Shown piece after piece: positions 9,362 to 18,464 of a stretch of DNA of 64,000 bases. The stretch is from the NCBI GenBank assembly GCA_023421735.1, contig JAEZSP010000009.1, positions 22,606-86,605 of the forward strand, written 5' to 3'. Positions within the stretch are counted from its first letter, which is position 1. Each line of letters begins with the position of its first letter. A program made the position numbers and the translations under genes. Origin of the DNA: Bacillota bacterium (GTDB lineage Bacteria; Bacillota_A; Clostridia; Christensenellales; Aristaeellaceae). The notes below the pieces were generated by a model. It saw only the letters and a list, made by a program, of their open reading frames with translations. It had not been told where the DNA came from and made no database searches.

Positions 9362-10090
9362 TTATTCTGCCGCAGCTTCGGTGGTCTCGGCCTGATCTTC
9401 GTTCTGCTCACCCTGCCTGCCTTCGAGCACTGCGTCTGCGAGCTTGCCGGCGATGAGTTTGACCGCGCGGATAGCGTCGTCGTTGCCGGGAATCACGTAA
9501 TCGATCTCGTCCGGGTCACAGTTGGTATCAACAATTGCGACGATCGGGATGCCGAGCTTGCGGCCTTCGGTCACGGCGATGCGCTCCTTGCGGGGATCGA
9601 CGATGAACATGGCACCGGGCAGCTTCTTCATCTCGCGGATACCGCCAAGGTTCTTATCGAGCTTTTCACGCTCGGCCATGAGCTTGATGACTTCCTTTTT
9701 GGGAAGCACTTCAAACTGGCCGTTGCGCTCCATGGCATCGATGGTGTTGAGCCGCTCGATGCGGGCACGGATGGTGCGGAAGTTGGTGAGCGTGCCGCCC
9801 AGCCAGCGATTGTTGACGTAGAACATGCTGCAGCGCTTTGCCTCGACCTCGATGGATTCCTGCGCCTGCTTCTTCGTGCCGACGAAGAGGATGGACTTGC
9901 CCTCGAGGGCAATGTCACGAACGAACATATACGCCTCGTCGATCTTGCGAACGGTCTTCTGCAGATCGATGATGTAGATGCCGTTGCGCTCGGTGAAGAT
10001 GTACTGCGCCATCTTCGGGTTCCAGCGACGGGTCTGATGTCCGAAGTGGACGCCCGCCTCCAGGAGCTGCTTCATGGAAATGACTGCCAT
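9362..10090 (-). CDS. rpsB: 30S ribosomal protein S2
   Basis: Small-subunit protein needed for S1-like mRNA contacts and 30S assembly. It starts [19 protein letters not shown], with the typical RWNPKM and WLGGTLTNF motifs, and has an acidic C-terminal tail. 242 residues. The start follows AAGGAGGAAACACA; a 12-codon upstream extension lacks a ribosome binding site. First gene of the large minus operon. Confidence 0.97.
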   Translation of the reverse strand: MAVISMKQLLEAGVHFGHQTRRWNPKMAQYIFTERNGIYIIDLQKTVRKIDEAYMFVRDIALEGKSILFVGTKKQAQESIEVEAKRCSMFYVNNRWLGGTLTNFRTIRARIERLNTIDAMERNGQFEVLPKKEVIKLMAEREKLDKNLGGIREMKKLPGAMFIVDPRKERIAVTEGRKLGIPIVAIVDTNCDPDEIDYVIPGNDDAIRAVKLIAGKLADAVLEGRQGEQNEDQAETTEAAAE

Positions 10091-10115
10091 TGTGTTTCCT
10101 CCTTGTTTTGACCAC

Positions 10116-10149
10116 CCTTCGTCCAAACATCAACAAGGACAGACGAAGG
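10116..10149 (-). promoter_or_regulatory. Leader hairpin of the rpsB mRNA
   Basis: The leader between the promoter and rpsB has a perfect 8-bp stem, CCTTCGTC with GACGAAGG, extendable by two pairs around a bulge, with an 18-base loop. It could be an autoregulatory S2 (or S2/Ts) binding structure, as known for other ribosomal protein leaders; that role is inference. Confidence 0.45.
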
Positions 10150-10167
10150 TGCGTTATCCAAGAAATG

Positions 10168-10197
10168 ATTATAGCATAGCGCGGCCATCTCAGGCAA
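10168..10197 (-). promoter_or_regulatory. Sigma-A promoter of the rpsB operon
   Basis: Minus-strand TTGCCT (-35, 10197-10192), an 18-base spacer and TATAAT (-10, 10173-10168) preceded by TGC as an extended -10. It lies about 80 bases before the rpsB ATG. Confidence 0.8.
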
Positions 10198-10225
10198 GAG
10201 GAGTGTGTTAAATTATAGATAAAGC

Positions 10226-10254
10226 TTGACAGTTTCTCCTTCAAAATCTATACT
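10226..10254 (+). promoter_or_regulatory. Sigma-A promoter of thrS
   Basis: Perfect -35 TTGACA (10226-10231), 17-base spacer, -10 TATACT (10249-10254). Directs transcription into the T-box leader. Confidence 0.88.
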
Positions 10255-10261
10255 ATCGGCA

Positions 10262-10475
10262 TAGATTCCGCCGGAATGACGGGGATCGCCCTTCATCAAG
10301 GAGCAAAAGAGAGGCCGCGTCACTGGCTGAAAGCGCGACCGGCACACCGTGAAGAGGGCTACCGCCTCCCGACCGACGGCGCGCGGGCGCGTTACAGCCT
10401 GGCAAAGTGGTTTAAAACAAGTTGGGTGGAACCGCGGGCTTCGGCTCGTCCCTTCAAGATGGGGCGGGTTTTTTT
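10262..10475 (+). promoter_or_regulatory. T-box leader riboswitch, tRNA-Thr sensing
   Basis: Uncharged-tRNA-responsive leader of thrS. The T-box core TGGGTGGAACCGCGG lies at 10423-10437 with the invariant GGTGGAACCGCG that pairs with the tRNA acceptor end. Stem I features include AAAGAGAGG near 10307 and GCTGAAAGCG near 10326. A candidate specifier codon ACC (Thr) is at 10361-10363, consistent with the downstream gene, but stem I was not folded by computation. It ends in the terminator at 10445-10475. Confidence 0.9.
10445..10475 (+). terminator. T-box regulated terminator before thrS
   Basis: Stem CTCGTCCC (10445-10452) with GGGGCGGG (10461-10468) including two G-U pairs, followed by seven T residues. 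The upstream T-box core would form the competing antiterminator when tRNA-Thr is uncharged. Confidence 0.85.
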
Positions 10476-10509
10476 ATACCTTATTGTATGCATGGAGAGG
10501 AGAACAAAT

Positions 10510-12405
10510 ATGAAACTGCGCATTCTGGACAGGGAATTTGAATTTGAGAACGGCAAAAACGCGCTCGACATCGCGGGCGAGATCTCTCAGGAAACGAAGA
10601 AAACGGCGCTGGCGGCGCGCATCAACGGACGGCTCATCTCGCTTCCCGAGCCGATTCACGAGGACGGCGTTCTCGAAATTCTGGACGCGTCCGATCCCGC
10701 CGGACTCTGGACGCTCAGGCACACGGCGAGCCATGTGCTTGCGCAGGCGGTGAAGAACTTAAAGCCGGAGGCGAAGCTTGCCATCGGTCCCGCCATCGAC
10801 AACGGCTTTTACTATGATTTCGACGTCGAGGAAGCATTCACCCCCGAATTTCTTCAGCAGGTCGAAAAGGAAATGGCACGGATCATCAAGCGAAGCTCCA
10901 GGCTCGAGCGGTTTGAACTCCCGCGCGCCGAGGCACTGGAATTCATGAAGGATGAACCGTACAAGGTGGAACTCATCAACGATCTGCCCGAAGACGCGAT
11001 CATTTCCTTCTATAAACAGGATGGGTTTACCGACCTGTGTGCCGGACCGCACCTCCCGAACGTCAATAAGATCAAGGCCTTCAAGCTCATGTCCATCGCG
11101 GGCGCTTACTGGCGTGGCAGCGAGAAAAACAAGATGCTCCAGCGCATCTACGCAACGGCGTTCGCCTCCAAGGAAGAACTCGCAGACTATCTCCAGAAGC
11201 TGGAGGAGGCAAAAAAGCGCGACCATCGCAAGCTCGGTAAACAGCTTGATCTCTATGACATCTTCGAGGAAGGACCCGGCTTCCCGTTTTTCTTCCCCAA
11301 GGGAATGGTGTTGCGCAACATACTCGAGGATTACTGGCGTGAAATTCATCGCAAACACGGCTATGAGGAAATCAGGACGCCCATCATGCTCAACCGCGCG
11401 CTGTGGGAGCGGTCGGGCCACTGGGACCACTACCGCGAGAACATGTATACGACCGTGATCGACGAGACGGACTTCGCCATCAAGCCCATGAACTGTCCGG
11501 GCGGCATGCTGGTGTATCAGAGAAAGCCCGTCAGCTATCGGGATTTGCCGATTCGCTGCGGCGAATTGGGACTCGTGCACCGGCATGAGCTCTCCGGCGC
11601 GTTGCATGGCCTGATGCGCGTTCGTTGCTTCACGCAGGACGACGCACACATCTTCATGCTGCCCGAGCAGATCAAGGACGAGATCAAGGGCGTCTATTAC
11701 CTCATCGACGAGGTCTACTCCGTTTTTGGATTCAAGTATAAGGTGGAGTTGTCTACGCGGCCTGAAAACTCCATCGGTTCCGACGAAATGTGGGAGCTTG
11801 CGACGGCGGGACTCAAGGACGCGCTCGACGAGATTGGCGTCACATACGTGGTCAACGAAGGCGACGGCGCATTCTACGGCCCGAAGATCGACTTCCACCT
11901 CGAGGATTGCCTCGGACGCACGTGGCAGTGCGGCACGATCCAGCTCGACATGAATTTGCCGGAGCGCTTCGAACTCACCTACACGGGCGCGGACGGACAA
12001 AAACACCGCCCGGTGATGATCCACCGCGTGGTGTTCGGCTCCATCGAGCGGTTCATCGGCATCCTGACCGAGCAGTTCGCAGGGGCGTTCCCGCTGTGGA
12101 TTTCCCCCGTGCAGGCGAAGATCATGACCATCACGGAGCGCACGGACGACTATGCGAAGGAACTGTTCAAAAAGCTTGAAGATGCTGGCATTCGCTGCGA
12201 AATCGATTTGCGCAACGAGAAGATCGGATTCAAGATCCGCGAGGCGCAGATGATGAAAATTCCCTACATGCTCGTCATCGGCGACAAGGAAGCCGAAAAC
12301 GGACAGGTGGCGGTGCGCACGCGTACGGGCGTCGATCTGGGCGCAATGGAATTGGATGACCTGATTGCAAAACTAAAGCAGGAAATCAAGGAGAAAGCGT
12401 TGTAA
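10510..12405 (+). CDS. thrS: threonine--tRNA ligase
   Basis: Class II aminoacyl-tRNA synthetase. The 631-residue protein has the full architecture: TGS domain (about 1-60), editing SAD domain with HTASHVLAQAV and the LCAGPHLP motif, catalytic domain with the zinc Cys in MNCPGGM and motif 3 in VFGSIERFIG, and the C-terminal anticodon-binding domain from WISPVQAKI on. ATG at 10510 follows GGAGAGGAG; an upstream open frame crosses the T-box and is not coding. Controlled by the T-box. Confidence 0.97.
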   Translation: MKLRILDREFEFENGKNALDIAGEISQETKKTALAARINGRLISLPEPIHEDGVLEILDASDPAGLWTLRHTASHVLAQAVKNLKPEAKLAIGPAIDNGFYYDFDVEEAFTPEFLQQVEKEMARIIKRSSRLERFELPRAEALEFMKDEPYKVELINDLPEDAIISFYKQDGFTDLCAGPHLPNVNKIKAFKLMSIAGAYWRGSEKNKMLQRIYATAFASKEELADYLQKLEEAKKRDHRKLGKQLDLYDIFEEGPGFPFFFPKGMVLRNILEDYWREIHRKHGYEEIRTPIMLNRALWERSGHWDHYRENMYTTVIDETDFAIKPMNCPGGMLVYQRKPVSYRDLPIRCGELGLVHRHELSGALHGLMRVRCFTQDDAHIFMLPEQIKDEIKGVYYLIDEVYSVFGFKYKVELSTRPENSIGSDEMWELATAGLKDALDEIGVTYVVNEGDGAFYGPKIDFHLEDCLGRTWQCGTIQLDMNLPERFELTYTGADGQKHRPVMIHRVVFGSIERFIGILTEQFAGAFPLWISPVQAKIMTITERTDDYAKELFKKLEDAGIRCEIDLRNEKIGFKIREAQMMKIPYMLVIGDKEAENGQVAVRTRTGVDLGAMELDDLIAKLKQEIKEKAL

Positions 12406-12417
12406 GGAGGCCTCGGC

Positions 12418-12843
12418 ATGGCGACGAAGGCAAAAAAAACGAAAAAGAAAAACAGCACACCGAATTACACCCTCGTGGGCATTATCGTGGTTGTCGTTGC
12501 CTTTGGCATTTTCGTGCTCACGACGCTCGATTGGCCGTCATACAAGCAGGCGGATTTGATCGGTCAGTGGTACTACGACACCAGTGATGTGAACATCGAA
12601 AGCGCGGATGGAAGTTACAAAACGGTCGCTTCCACGTACTGGGCGTTCGGCGAGGACGGGTCGTTCACGCTCACAAACGCAACCACGGGGACTGAGAGCA
12701 CCGGTACGTACGCCATCGAAGACAAGACGCTCACAATCACATTTTCAGCAGATAACCAGCAGACGTTCCCGTTCGTCATAAAAGGCGATAAACTCAGTCT
12801 GGACGAAGGTGACAATGCCGTTGTTTTAAGCCGGGTCAAATAG
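12418..12843 (+). CDS. single-pass membrane protein with a small beta-rich extracytoplasmic domain
   Basis: Not recognised. The 141-residue protein has a very lysine-rich N-terminus (MATKAKKTKKKN), one membrane helix (about residues 18-38) and then an alternating polar domain with WYYDTSD, YWAFGEDGSFTL and a repeat of short strands resembling lipocalin-like bacterial domains that test a formula against fluid properties. Positive-inside rule places the domain outside. It follows thrS by 12 bases with AAGGAGG in between, so it is translationally linked to the thrS transcript. Function unknown. Confidence 0.8.
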   Translation: MATKAKKTKKKNSTPNYTLVGIIVVVVAFGIFVLTTLDWPSYKQADLIGQWYYDTSDVNIESADGSYKTVASTYWAFGEDGSFTLTNATTGTESTGTYAIEDKTLTITFSADNQQTFPFVIKGDKLSLDEGDNAVVLSRVK

Positions 12844-12855
12844 CATCCACGCGAG

Positions 12856-12889
12856 CGCCCCCTCATACGATTGTGTGAGGGGGCGTTTG
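12856..12889 (+). terminator. Hairpin between the membrane protein gene and bofA
   Basis: Perfect 10-bp stem CGCCCCCTCA (12856-12865) and TGAGGGGGCG (12876-12885) with a short T-rich tail (TTTGT). Its 3' arm contains GAGGGGG, the only ribosome binding site for bofA at 12891, so it may hide that site or end transcription. Confidence 0.55.
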
Positions 12890-12890
12890 T

Positions 12891-13157
12891 ATGCATATTC
12901 CATGGGAGATGATATTGGCATTTGCGATCGGGCTGATCGTCATGGCGCTCGTGGGATACCTGCTGCTGGTACCCATGCGCTTTTTATGGCGCATGGCTGC
13001 GGGTGCCGTGCTCGGGGCGGTCGCGCTCTTCATCATCAATTTTTTCGGCGCGCTCGTCGGCTTCTCGGTCGCAATCAATCCCTTCACAGCACTCGCCGTG
13101 GGGCTTTTGGGTCTGCCGGGCGCGGCACTCGTGGTTGCACTTCAACTCTTTCTATAA
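12891..13157 (+). CDS. bofA: BofA-family protein (pro-sigma-K processing inhibitor)
   Basis: BofA in Bacillus holds the SpoIVFB protease inactive in the forespore membrane until late sporulation. The 88-residue protein is nearly all hydrophobic, with two or three helices, and matches the family at VGYLLLVPMRFLWRM and the C-terminal INPFTALAVGLLGLPGAALV. Its presence suggests a sporulating lineage, though BofA-like proteins also persist in non-sporulating relatives. The start lies 6 bases after GAGGGGG, inside the upstream hairpin. Confidence 0.85.
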   Translation: MHIPWEMILAFAIGLIVMALVGYLLLVPMRFLWRMAAGAVLGAVALFIINFFGALVGFSVAINPFTALAVGLLGLPGAALVVALQLFL

Positions 13158-13197
13158 ACAGACCTTTGCCCATTATTTTAAACTTTGGTCTGTTTTA
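13156..13197. terminator. Bidirectional terminator between convergent genes
   Basis: Perfect 9-bp stem AAACAGACC (13156-13164) and GGTCTGTTT (13187-13195) with T-rich flanks on both strands. It overlaps the stop codons of bofA (plus) and of the phosphotransferase gene (minus). Confidence 0.7.
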
Positions 13198-14115
13198 AAT
13201 GGACAATGGTCTGAAAAGTGCGCGCCGCCAACGCGCGAGCGCGCCGGGAAACCATTCCTCGCCGCACGCGCCTTTCCAATGAGAACCCAGAAAGAGCAGC
13301 ACGCCCAGCGCGACGAACACGTCGAGGTCCCTTTCGCTTACTTGCATTCGGGATCTATCCGCATACCCCCGCACGAGCGCATCGCGCCATTGATCGCCGA
13401 AGTCCGCCGCCAATCCACCCAGATCCTGGGCAATAAAGCCGTATCCGGAAAGACAGAAATCGATGGGTGTGAGGCCGAATTTGGTCTGTATGAGGTTTCC
13501 CTTTGATAGATCCGCGTGAATGAGGCCGAATGTATTTCCCTGCTTGCGCAATGCGATCATGTGCGCTTCGATTGCATCGAGTGCGTAGGAAAGATCCGGC
13601 ATGCCATCCTGAAATGCGCCAGCCTCGTCCCCTTCCGCAAGGAGAACATGCAGTTTGGCTAGGAGCGCCTCATCATACCGATAGCGGTCGATGCCGCCGA
13701 GCCGTTCGAGGTTCATGTGAATTTGTGCGGCAAGCCGACCGGCATCGCGCGCCACCTGATCCGTGACCTCTGATACAATTTCTCCTTCAATCCAGGTCAG
13801 CAGTGTTGCACAGTCGCCGCTCTCCAGGATCGTGACACACTCCCCCACCCGATTCTTCATCGGCCGCTGTACAGGAAGACCGCTCTGTGCGAGCGCAAAC
13901 AGGATGGCGAGCTCGCCCTCCAGTTTTTCCCGCCCGTGTCGGTCGACGCCAAACATTTTGAGGGCGAAACCTGGGCGCGGTGTGTGGACGCGCAGCACAT
14001 ATTCGCACCCCTCAAACGCGACGTGGTATGTCGCGTTTTCGTTATGCCGAAGGAGCGTCGCTTCGGCGCATTCCATCCTGTATGCAGCCAGCGCCTCCTT
14101 CAGCTTCTGTTCCAT
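13195..14115 (-). CDS. APH/choline-kinase-like phosphotransferase
   Basis: Cytosolic kinase-fold enzyme of the aminoglycoside phosphotransferase/homoserine kinase group. Seen in its 306 residues: a nucleotide-binding N-lobe with YVLRVH, the catalytic loop HADLSKGNLI (His200, Asp202, Asn207) and the metal-binding Asp219 in PIDFCLSGYG. The substrate cannot be told: sugar, amino alcohol or antibiotic are all possible. It overlaps the NUDIX gene by 16 bases, so the two are translationally coupled and may share a small-molecule substrate class. Confidence 0.8.
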   Translation of the reverse strand: MEQKLKEALAAYRMECAEATLLRHNENATYHVAFEGCEYVLRVHTPRPGFALKMFGVDRHGREKLEGELAILFALAQSGLPVQRPMKNRVGECVTILESGDCATLLTWIEGEIVSEVTDQVARDAGRLAAQIHMNLERLGGIDRYRYDEALLAKLHVLLAEGDEAGAFQDGMPDLSYALDAIEAHMIALRKQGNTFGLIHADLSKGNLIQTKFGLTPIDFCLSGYGFIAQDLGGLAADFGDQWRDALVRGYADRSRMQVSERDLDVFVALGVLLFLGSHWKGACGEEWFPGALARWRRALFRPLSI

Positions 14116-14618
14116 ATGTATCCCGCTTCATCGAGTAACTGCACGAGCAAGTCGAGATAGTGAATTTCGCAGAATTTTTTCCGGTCATGTACGAGCGCCA
14201 CGAATGCGGCGCGATCGAGCCATGCAACCTCCGCGACCTCCGAACGCTGCAAATGCATGTCCGTTATGGCGACGTCGGCACGGATCACATACACATCCAC
14301 AATATTCTGCCGGATCGTCGTTGTGATCGGAATCTCCGCAGATGCCAGATCGGGTGTGAACCCCAGTTCTTCCTGCGTCTCGCGCAAACACGCATCCCGG
14401 CTCGTTTCCCCCGCCAACGCAGAGCCAACCGTCAAGAACCACAGTCCTGCCCCGAATTCCTGGTCGTTTGAACGGCGTTGGACGAGTACTTCACCCTGGG
14501 AATTGTAATAGAGCATGTGAACGACGAGATGCATTGCGCCGTCCGGGATCGGATCGCCGCGCCGAATCCTGTATCCCAAAGGCTTCCTGAACTGATCGTA
14601 TGCGTCCCAGTATTCCAT
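14100..14618 (-). CDS. NUDIX hydrolase
   Basis: Hydrolase of nucleoside-diphosphate-linked substrates. The NUDIX box is complete at residues 65-87: G-x5-E-x7-REx-x-EE-x-GF, read as GSALAGE..., RETQEELGF. The N-terminus (WDAYDQFRKPLG, then RGDPIPDGAMHLVVHM) resembles the isopentenyl-diphosphate-isomerase-like NUDIX subgroup of Clostridia. 172 residues. AGGAGG precedes the ATG. Coupled to the phosphotransferase downstream. Confidence 0.88.
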   Translation of the reverse strand: MEYWDAYDQFRKPLGYRIRRGDPIPDGAMHLVVHMLYYNSQGEVLVQRRSNDQEFGAGLWFLTVGSALAGETSRDACLRETQEELGFTPDLASAEIPITTTIRQNIVDVYVIRADVAITDMHLQRSEVAEVAWLDRAAFVALVHDRKKFCEIHYLDLLVQLLDEAGYIWNRS

Positions 14619-14692
14619 AGTGCCTCCTGTCCCAGCTCAGCGCCGTTCCTCGCGAGATATGTGGGGTGACTCGTGTCCCGATTGTGCATTCC

Positions 14693-14737
14693 CAAAAAGA
14701 AACCTAGGCGGCTCGGGGTTCAGGCCCCAAGCCGCCG
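14693..14737 (-). terminator. Terminator after gpmI
   Basis: Stem GGCGGCT (14708-14714) with AGCCGCC (14731-14737), continued by GGGG/CCCC after one mismatch, then on the minus strand a T-rich run (GGTTTCTTTTT). Ends the pgk-tpiA-gpmI transcript. Confidence 0.65.
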
Positions 14738-14796
14738 ATAAAAGGATCTCCTTACCTTCCCCATTTGGGAAGTCTGGACAGGCCCTCGAATCCTTT

Positions 14797-16326
14797 TCAG
14801 CGTGCGATCAGCGACGCGCCCGTCATTTCATTGGGCTTCTCCATACCCATCATGTCGAGCATGGTCGGGCAGAGGTCGCAGAGCTTTCCACCCGCGCGGA
14901 GCTCTTTTTTCGGTGCTGCGGGATCGATCACAATCACGGGTACGGGATTGGTGGTATGTGCGGTGAAGGGACCTCCGCTCGTCTCATCGATCATCTGATC
15001 GGCGTTCCCGTGGTCTGCGGTGATGACGCACTTACCGCCGTGCGCAAGAATCGCATCGACGACCTCGCCGACGCATTCATCCACAGCCTTGACGGCTGCC
15101 TTGGCGGCATCCATAAACCCGGTATGCCCCACCATGTCGCAGTTCGCGAAGTTCAGAATGATGACGTCGTATTTTTCTTCATTAATGCACTTCACGACCG
15201 CATCCTTGACCTCATACGCGCTCATCTCGGGCTTCAAGTCGAAGGTTGCCACGTCCGGGGAGGGGATCAAAACCCGATCCTCGCCGGGGAACGTCTTTTC
15301 CTCGCCGCCGTTAAAGAAGAAGGTCACGTGCGCATACTTCTGCGTCTCCGCGATGCGCAGCTGCGTCTTCCCCATCTTCGAGAGGTATTCACCCATGGTC
15401 ATGGTGAGCGCCTCAGGCGGGTAAGCGACCGAAACGTTCGGCATGGTCGCATCGTACTGCGTCATGCAGACATAGGTCAACGGGAAAAAGCCCTTTTTGC
15501 GTGCAAAGCCCTTAAAATCAGGATCGACGAACGTGCGGGTAAACTGACGCGCGCGGTCTGGACGGAAATTGAAGGAAACGACGGAATCGCCTGCGCCGAT
15601 CATGCCGTCCTCATCGCACACGGTGGGCAGCACGAACTCGTCGGTCACGCCCTTTGCATAGGAATCGGCAACTGCCTTCACGGGGTCAGATTCCTTCACG
15701 CCTTCGCCGTACACCATCGCGGCATATGCCTTCTCAACCCGATCCCAAGCGAAATCGCGATCCATGGCGTAATAGCGGCCCATGACGGTCGCAATCTTGC
15801 CCAATCCGATTTCATCCATCTTGTTTACAAGTTCCTGCACGAAACCCTTGCCGGAATCTGGCGGCACGTCGCGTCCGTCGAGCAGCGCGTGGACATACAC
15901 CTTTTTGACGCCGTTTTTCTTCGCCATTTCGATGATGCCGTACAGGTGCTCCTGGTGCGAATGTACGCCGCCATCGGACACAAGGCCGATGAGATGCAGC
16001 GATTGATTGTTCTTGGCGGCGTTTCTCATCGCGTTCAAAAGCGCGGGATTCTGAAAGAACACACCGTCCTTGATGTCCTTTGTAATCTTGACGAGCATCT
16101 GGTAGACCACGCGGCCCGCACCGATATTGGTGTGACCGACCTCGGAATTCCCCATTTGCCCGTCCGGCAGACCGACGTCGAGACCCGATGCGCCGATTTC
16201 CGTCACGGAATACTTCGCCTTCAGCGCGTCGATGTGCGGCGTGCCCTGCGCGAGGATGGCGTTGGTCTTCGGATCGTTCTTTCCGATGCCGAAACCGTCC
16301 AGAATCAGAAGCGCGGTAACCGCCAT
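14797..16326 (-). CDS. gpmI: 2,3-bisphosphoglycerate-independent phosphoglycerate mutase
   Basis: Interconverts 3- and 2-phosphoglycerate with two Mn ions. The 509-residue protein has LILDGFGIGKND at the N-terminus, the phosphoserine loop in MGNSEVGHTNIG, the FNFRPDRARQ motif and the metal-binding VITADHGNADQM. Its ATG overlaps the tpiA stop as TAATG, giving coupling. Alkaline-phosphatase superfamily fold of typical length. Confidence 0.97.
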   Translation of the reverse strand: MAVTALLILDGFGIGKNDPKTNAILAQGTPHIDALKAKYSVTEIGASGLDVGLPDGQMGNSEVGHTNIGAGRVVYQMLVKITKDIKDGVFFQNPALLNAMRNAAKNNQSLHLIGLVSDGGVHSHQEHLYGIIEMAKKNGVKKVYVHALLDGRDVPPDSGKGFVQELVNKMDEIGLGKIATVMGRYYAMDRDFAWDRVEKAYAAMVYGEGVKESDPVKAVADSYAKGVTDEFVLPTVCDEDGMIGAGDSVVSFNFRPDRARQFTRTFVDPDFKGFARKKGFFPLTYVCMTQYDATMPNVSVAYPPEALTMTMGEYLSKMGKTQLRIAETQKYAHVTFFFNGGEEKTFPGEDRVLIPSPDVATFDLKPEMSAYEVKDAVVKCINEEKYDVIILNFANCDMVGHTGFMDAAKAAVKAVDECVGEVVDAILAHGGKCVITADHGNADQMIDETSGGPFTAHTTNPVPVIVIDPAAPKKELRAGGKLCDLCPTMLDMMGMEKPNEMTGASLIAR

Positions 16327-17072
16327 TAGAAATTCACCACCTGCGCGAAGTCGGCCGCCTTGAGGGACGCGCCGCCGATGAGGCCGCCGTCGATCTCGGG
16401 CTGCGCCATGAGGCCCTTGACATTGGAGCCCTTCATGGATCCGCCGTACTGGATGCGCAGTTTCTGAGCAACATCATCTCCATAAACAGCCGCGACGGCC
16501 TTGCGGATGACGCCGATGGTCTCGTTCGCCTGCTCGTCGGTAGCGGTGAGGCCGGTGCCGATCGCCCACACGGGCTCATAGGCGACGACCACATTGTCGA
16601 GATCCTCGGCGGTCAGTCCCTTGAGCGCCATCTGGGTCTGATAGGTCACAAGGATGTCGGTGTAGCCGTCGACGCGCTCGTCCTTCATCTCACCCACGCA
16701 CACGATGGCCTTGAGTCCCGCCTTGACAGCCGCAACGGTTCTGAGGTTTACAGTCTTGTCTGTCTCGCCGAAGTACTGGCGGCGCTCGGAATGGCCGATG
16801 ATGACGTATTCGCAGCTGGAAGCCTTGAGCATGTCCGCAGAAAGCTCGCCGGTATAGGCGCCGGACTCCTTGAAATGAACGTTCTGCGCGCCGAGCTTGA
16901 CATTCGTTCCTTCGATGATGGGCTTGACTGCCGCGAAGCATACGGCGGGCGTGCACACGACGACGTCACAGGCGGCGTCCTTGACGAGCGGCACGAGATC
17001 CTTCACGAGCTGGGCAGCTTCCTCGGGGGTCTTATTCATCTTCCAGTTTCCGGCAATAATGGGCTTGCGCAT
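16326..17072 (-). CDS. tpiA: triosephosphate isomerase
   Basis: Interconverts DHAP and glyceraldehyde 3-phosphate. The 248-residue TIM barrel shows NWKMNKTPEEA (catalytic Lys), the IIGHSERRQYF loop with the electrophilic His, the catalytic Glu in VVAYEPVWAIGTG and the phosphate-binding YGGSMKGSN. The start was placed at MRKPIIAG, 8 bases after GGAGG; two in-frame ATGs upstream are too close to or before that site. Middle gene of the glycolytic operon. Confidence 0.97.
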   Translation of the reverse strand: MRKPIIAGNWKMNKTPEEAAQLVKDLVPLVKDAACDVVVCTPAVCFAAVKPIIEGTNVKLGAQNVHFKESGAYTGELSADMLKASSCEYVIIGHSERRQYFGETDKTVNLRTVAAVKAGLKAIVCVGEMKDERVDGYTDILVTYQTQMALKGLTAEDLDNVVVAYEPVWAIGTGLTATDEQANETIGVIRKAVAAVYGDDVAQKLRIQYGGSMKGSNVKGLMAQPEIDGGLIGGASLKAADFAQVVNF

Positions 17073-17143
17073 GTTCATATCCTCCGTTTTCATCTCATGA
17101 TAATGGGGGCCGCGGCTTGCGCAACCCCCGTTTTTCGTGTTTC

Positions 17144-18334
17144 TTACTTGTCGTTCAGAGCCGCGACGCCGGGGAGTACCTTGCCCTCGAGGAATTCGAG
17201 GGACGCGCCGCCGCCAGTGGAAATGTGGCTCATTTTGGGTGCGAGCCCCATCTGGGTCACCGCCGCCGCGCTGTCGCCGCCGCCGATGATGGTGATGGCA
17301 TCGGCATCCGCCATGGCATTTGCAACCGCGAGGGTGCCGCTTGCGAACTTCGGCATTTCAAAGACGCCCATCGGTCCGTTCCAGACGACGGTCTTGGCAG
17401 TCTTGACGGCATCCGCAAAGATCTTGATGGTCTCCGGTCCGATGTCGAGGCCCTGCCAACCGTCCGGAATCTCGGTGGTCTTGCAGACCATGGTTTCGGT
17501 ATCGTTGGAAAACTCCTTGCCGCACAGCGTGTCCACGGGCAGGAGCATGTTCACGCCCTTGTCGGCCGCCTTCTTCATGAGTTCCTTGGCGAGTTCGACG
17601 CGCTCCTCGTCCACGAGGGAATCGCCGATGGTACCGCCCTGCGCCTTTGCAAAGGTATAGGCCATGCCGCCGCCGATGATGAGCGTATCGACCTTCTCGA
17701 GGAGGGCCGTGATGACGCCGATCTTATCCTTGACCTTTGCGCCGCCCAGAATGGCGACGAACGGGCGGGCCGGATCCTCAATGGAATTCCCGAGGAAGGT
17801 CAGCTCCTTGCCGATCAGGAAGCCTGCCACAGCGGGGAGATATGCTGCGACGCCGGCGGTGGAAGCATGCGCGCGATGCACGGTGCCAAACGCGTCGGAG
17901 ACATAAATGTCTGCCATGGACGCGAGTTCTTTGGCAAAGGTGGGGTCATTTTTCTCTTCTTCGGGATAGAAGCGCAGGTTTTCAAGCAAGATCGCCTCGC
18001 CGGGCTTCACAGCCGCCGCGAGCGCCTTTGTCTCGGGGCCGATGCAATCCTTGGCAAGCTTGACTTCGAAACCGAGCTTTTCGGACAGCCGCTTGGCGAC
18101 CGGCGCGAGGGAGTATTTCATGTTTGCCTCTCCCTTGGGACGACCCAAATGGGAGCACAGGATGACCGCAGCGCCCTTGTCCAGGAGATATTTGATCGTC
18201 GGAAGCGCGGCATTGATGCGCGTCTCGTCGGTGATGTTTTTGTCGGCGTCCAGCGGCACGTTAAAATCGCAGCGCACGAGTACCTTTTTGCCAGAAACGG
18301 CGATATCCTCGATCGTTTTCTTATTGTAGGCCAT
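17144..18334 (-). CDS. pgk: phosphoglycerate kinase
   Basis: Transfers phosphate from 1,3-bisphosphoglycerate to ADP. The 396-residue protein shows [21 protein letters not shown], the substrate-binding Arg region and the C-terminal nucleotide loop GGGDSAAAV. The ATG at 18334 lies 8 bases after AAGGAG; a GTG three codons earlier is too close. No gapA is found adjacent, which often precedes pgk. Confidence 0.97.
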   Translation of the reverse strand: MAYNKKTIEDIAVSGKKVLVRCDFNVPLDADKNITDETRINAALPTIKYLLDKGAAVILCSHLGRPKGEANMKYSLAPVAKRLSEKLGFEVKLAKDCIGPETKALAAAVKPGEAILLENLRFYPEEEKNDPTFAKELASMADIYVSDAFGTVHRAHASTAGVAAYLPAVAGFLIGKELTFLGNSIEDPARPFVAILGGAKVKDKIGVITALLEKVDTLIIGGGMAYTFAKAQGGTIGDSLVDEERVELAKELMKKAADKGVNMLLPVDTLCGKEFSNDTETMVCKTTEIPDGWQGLDIGPETIKIFADAVKTAKTVVWNGPMGVFEMPKFASGTLAVANAMADADAITIIGGGDSAAAVTQMGLAPKMSHISTGGGASLEFLEGKVLPGVAALNDK

Positions 18335-18433
18335 ACGTTTCACTCCTTGCGTTTATTCTTCCGATATTTTATCACATTTCGGTCGCAAATAAAAGAAAAG
18401 ATTTGACGATTCCGTCAGCATTTAACGATATGG

Positions 18434-18442
18434 TGTTATAAT
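18434..18442 (+). promoter_or_regulatory. Extended -10 promoter of the ecf operon
   Basis: TG-T-TATAAT, with the -10 hexamer at 18437-18442, lies 22 bases before ecfA1. No good -35 is placed 17 bases upstream, so the TG extension likely compensates. Confidence 0.55.
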
Positions 18443-18464
18443 TCATCAAACAAGGGGGGTTTTC

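Noticed and set aside
10759..12024. 421-codon open frame opposite thrS
   Set aside because: Shadow of thrS.
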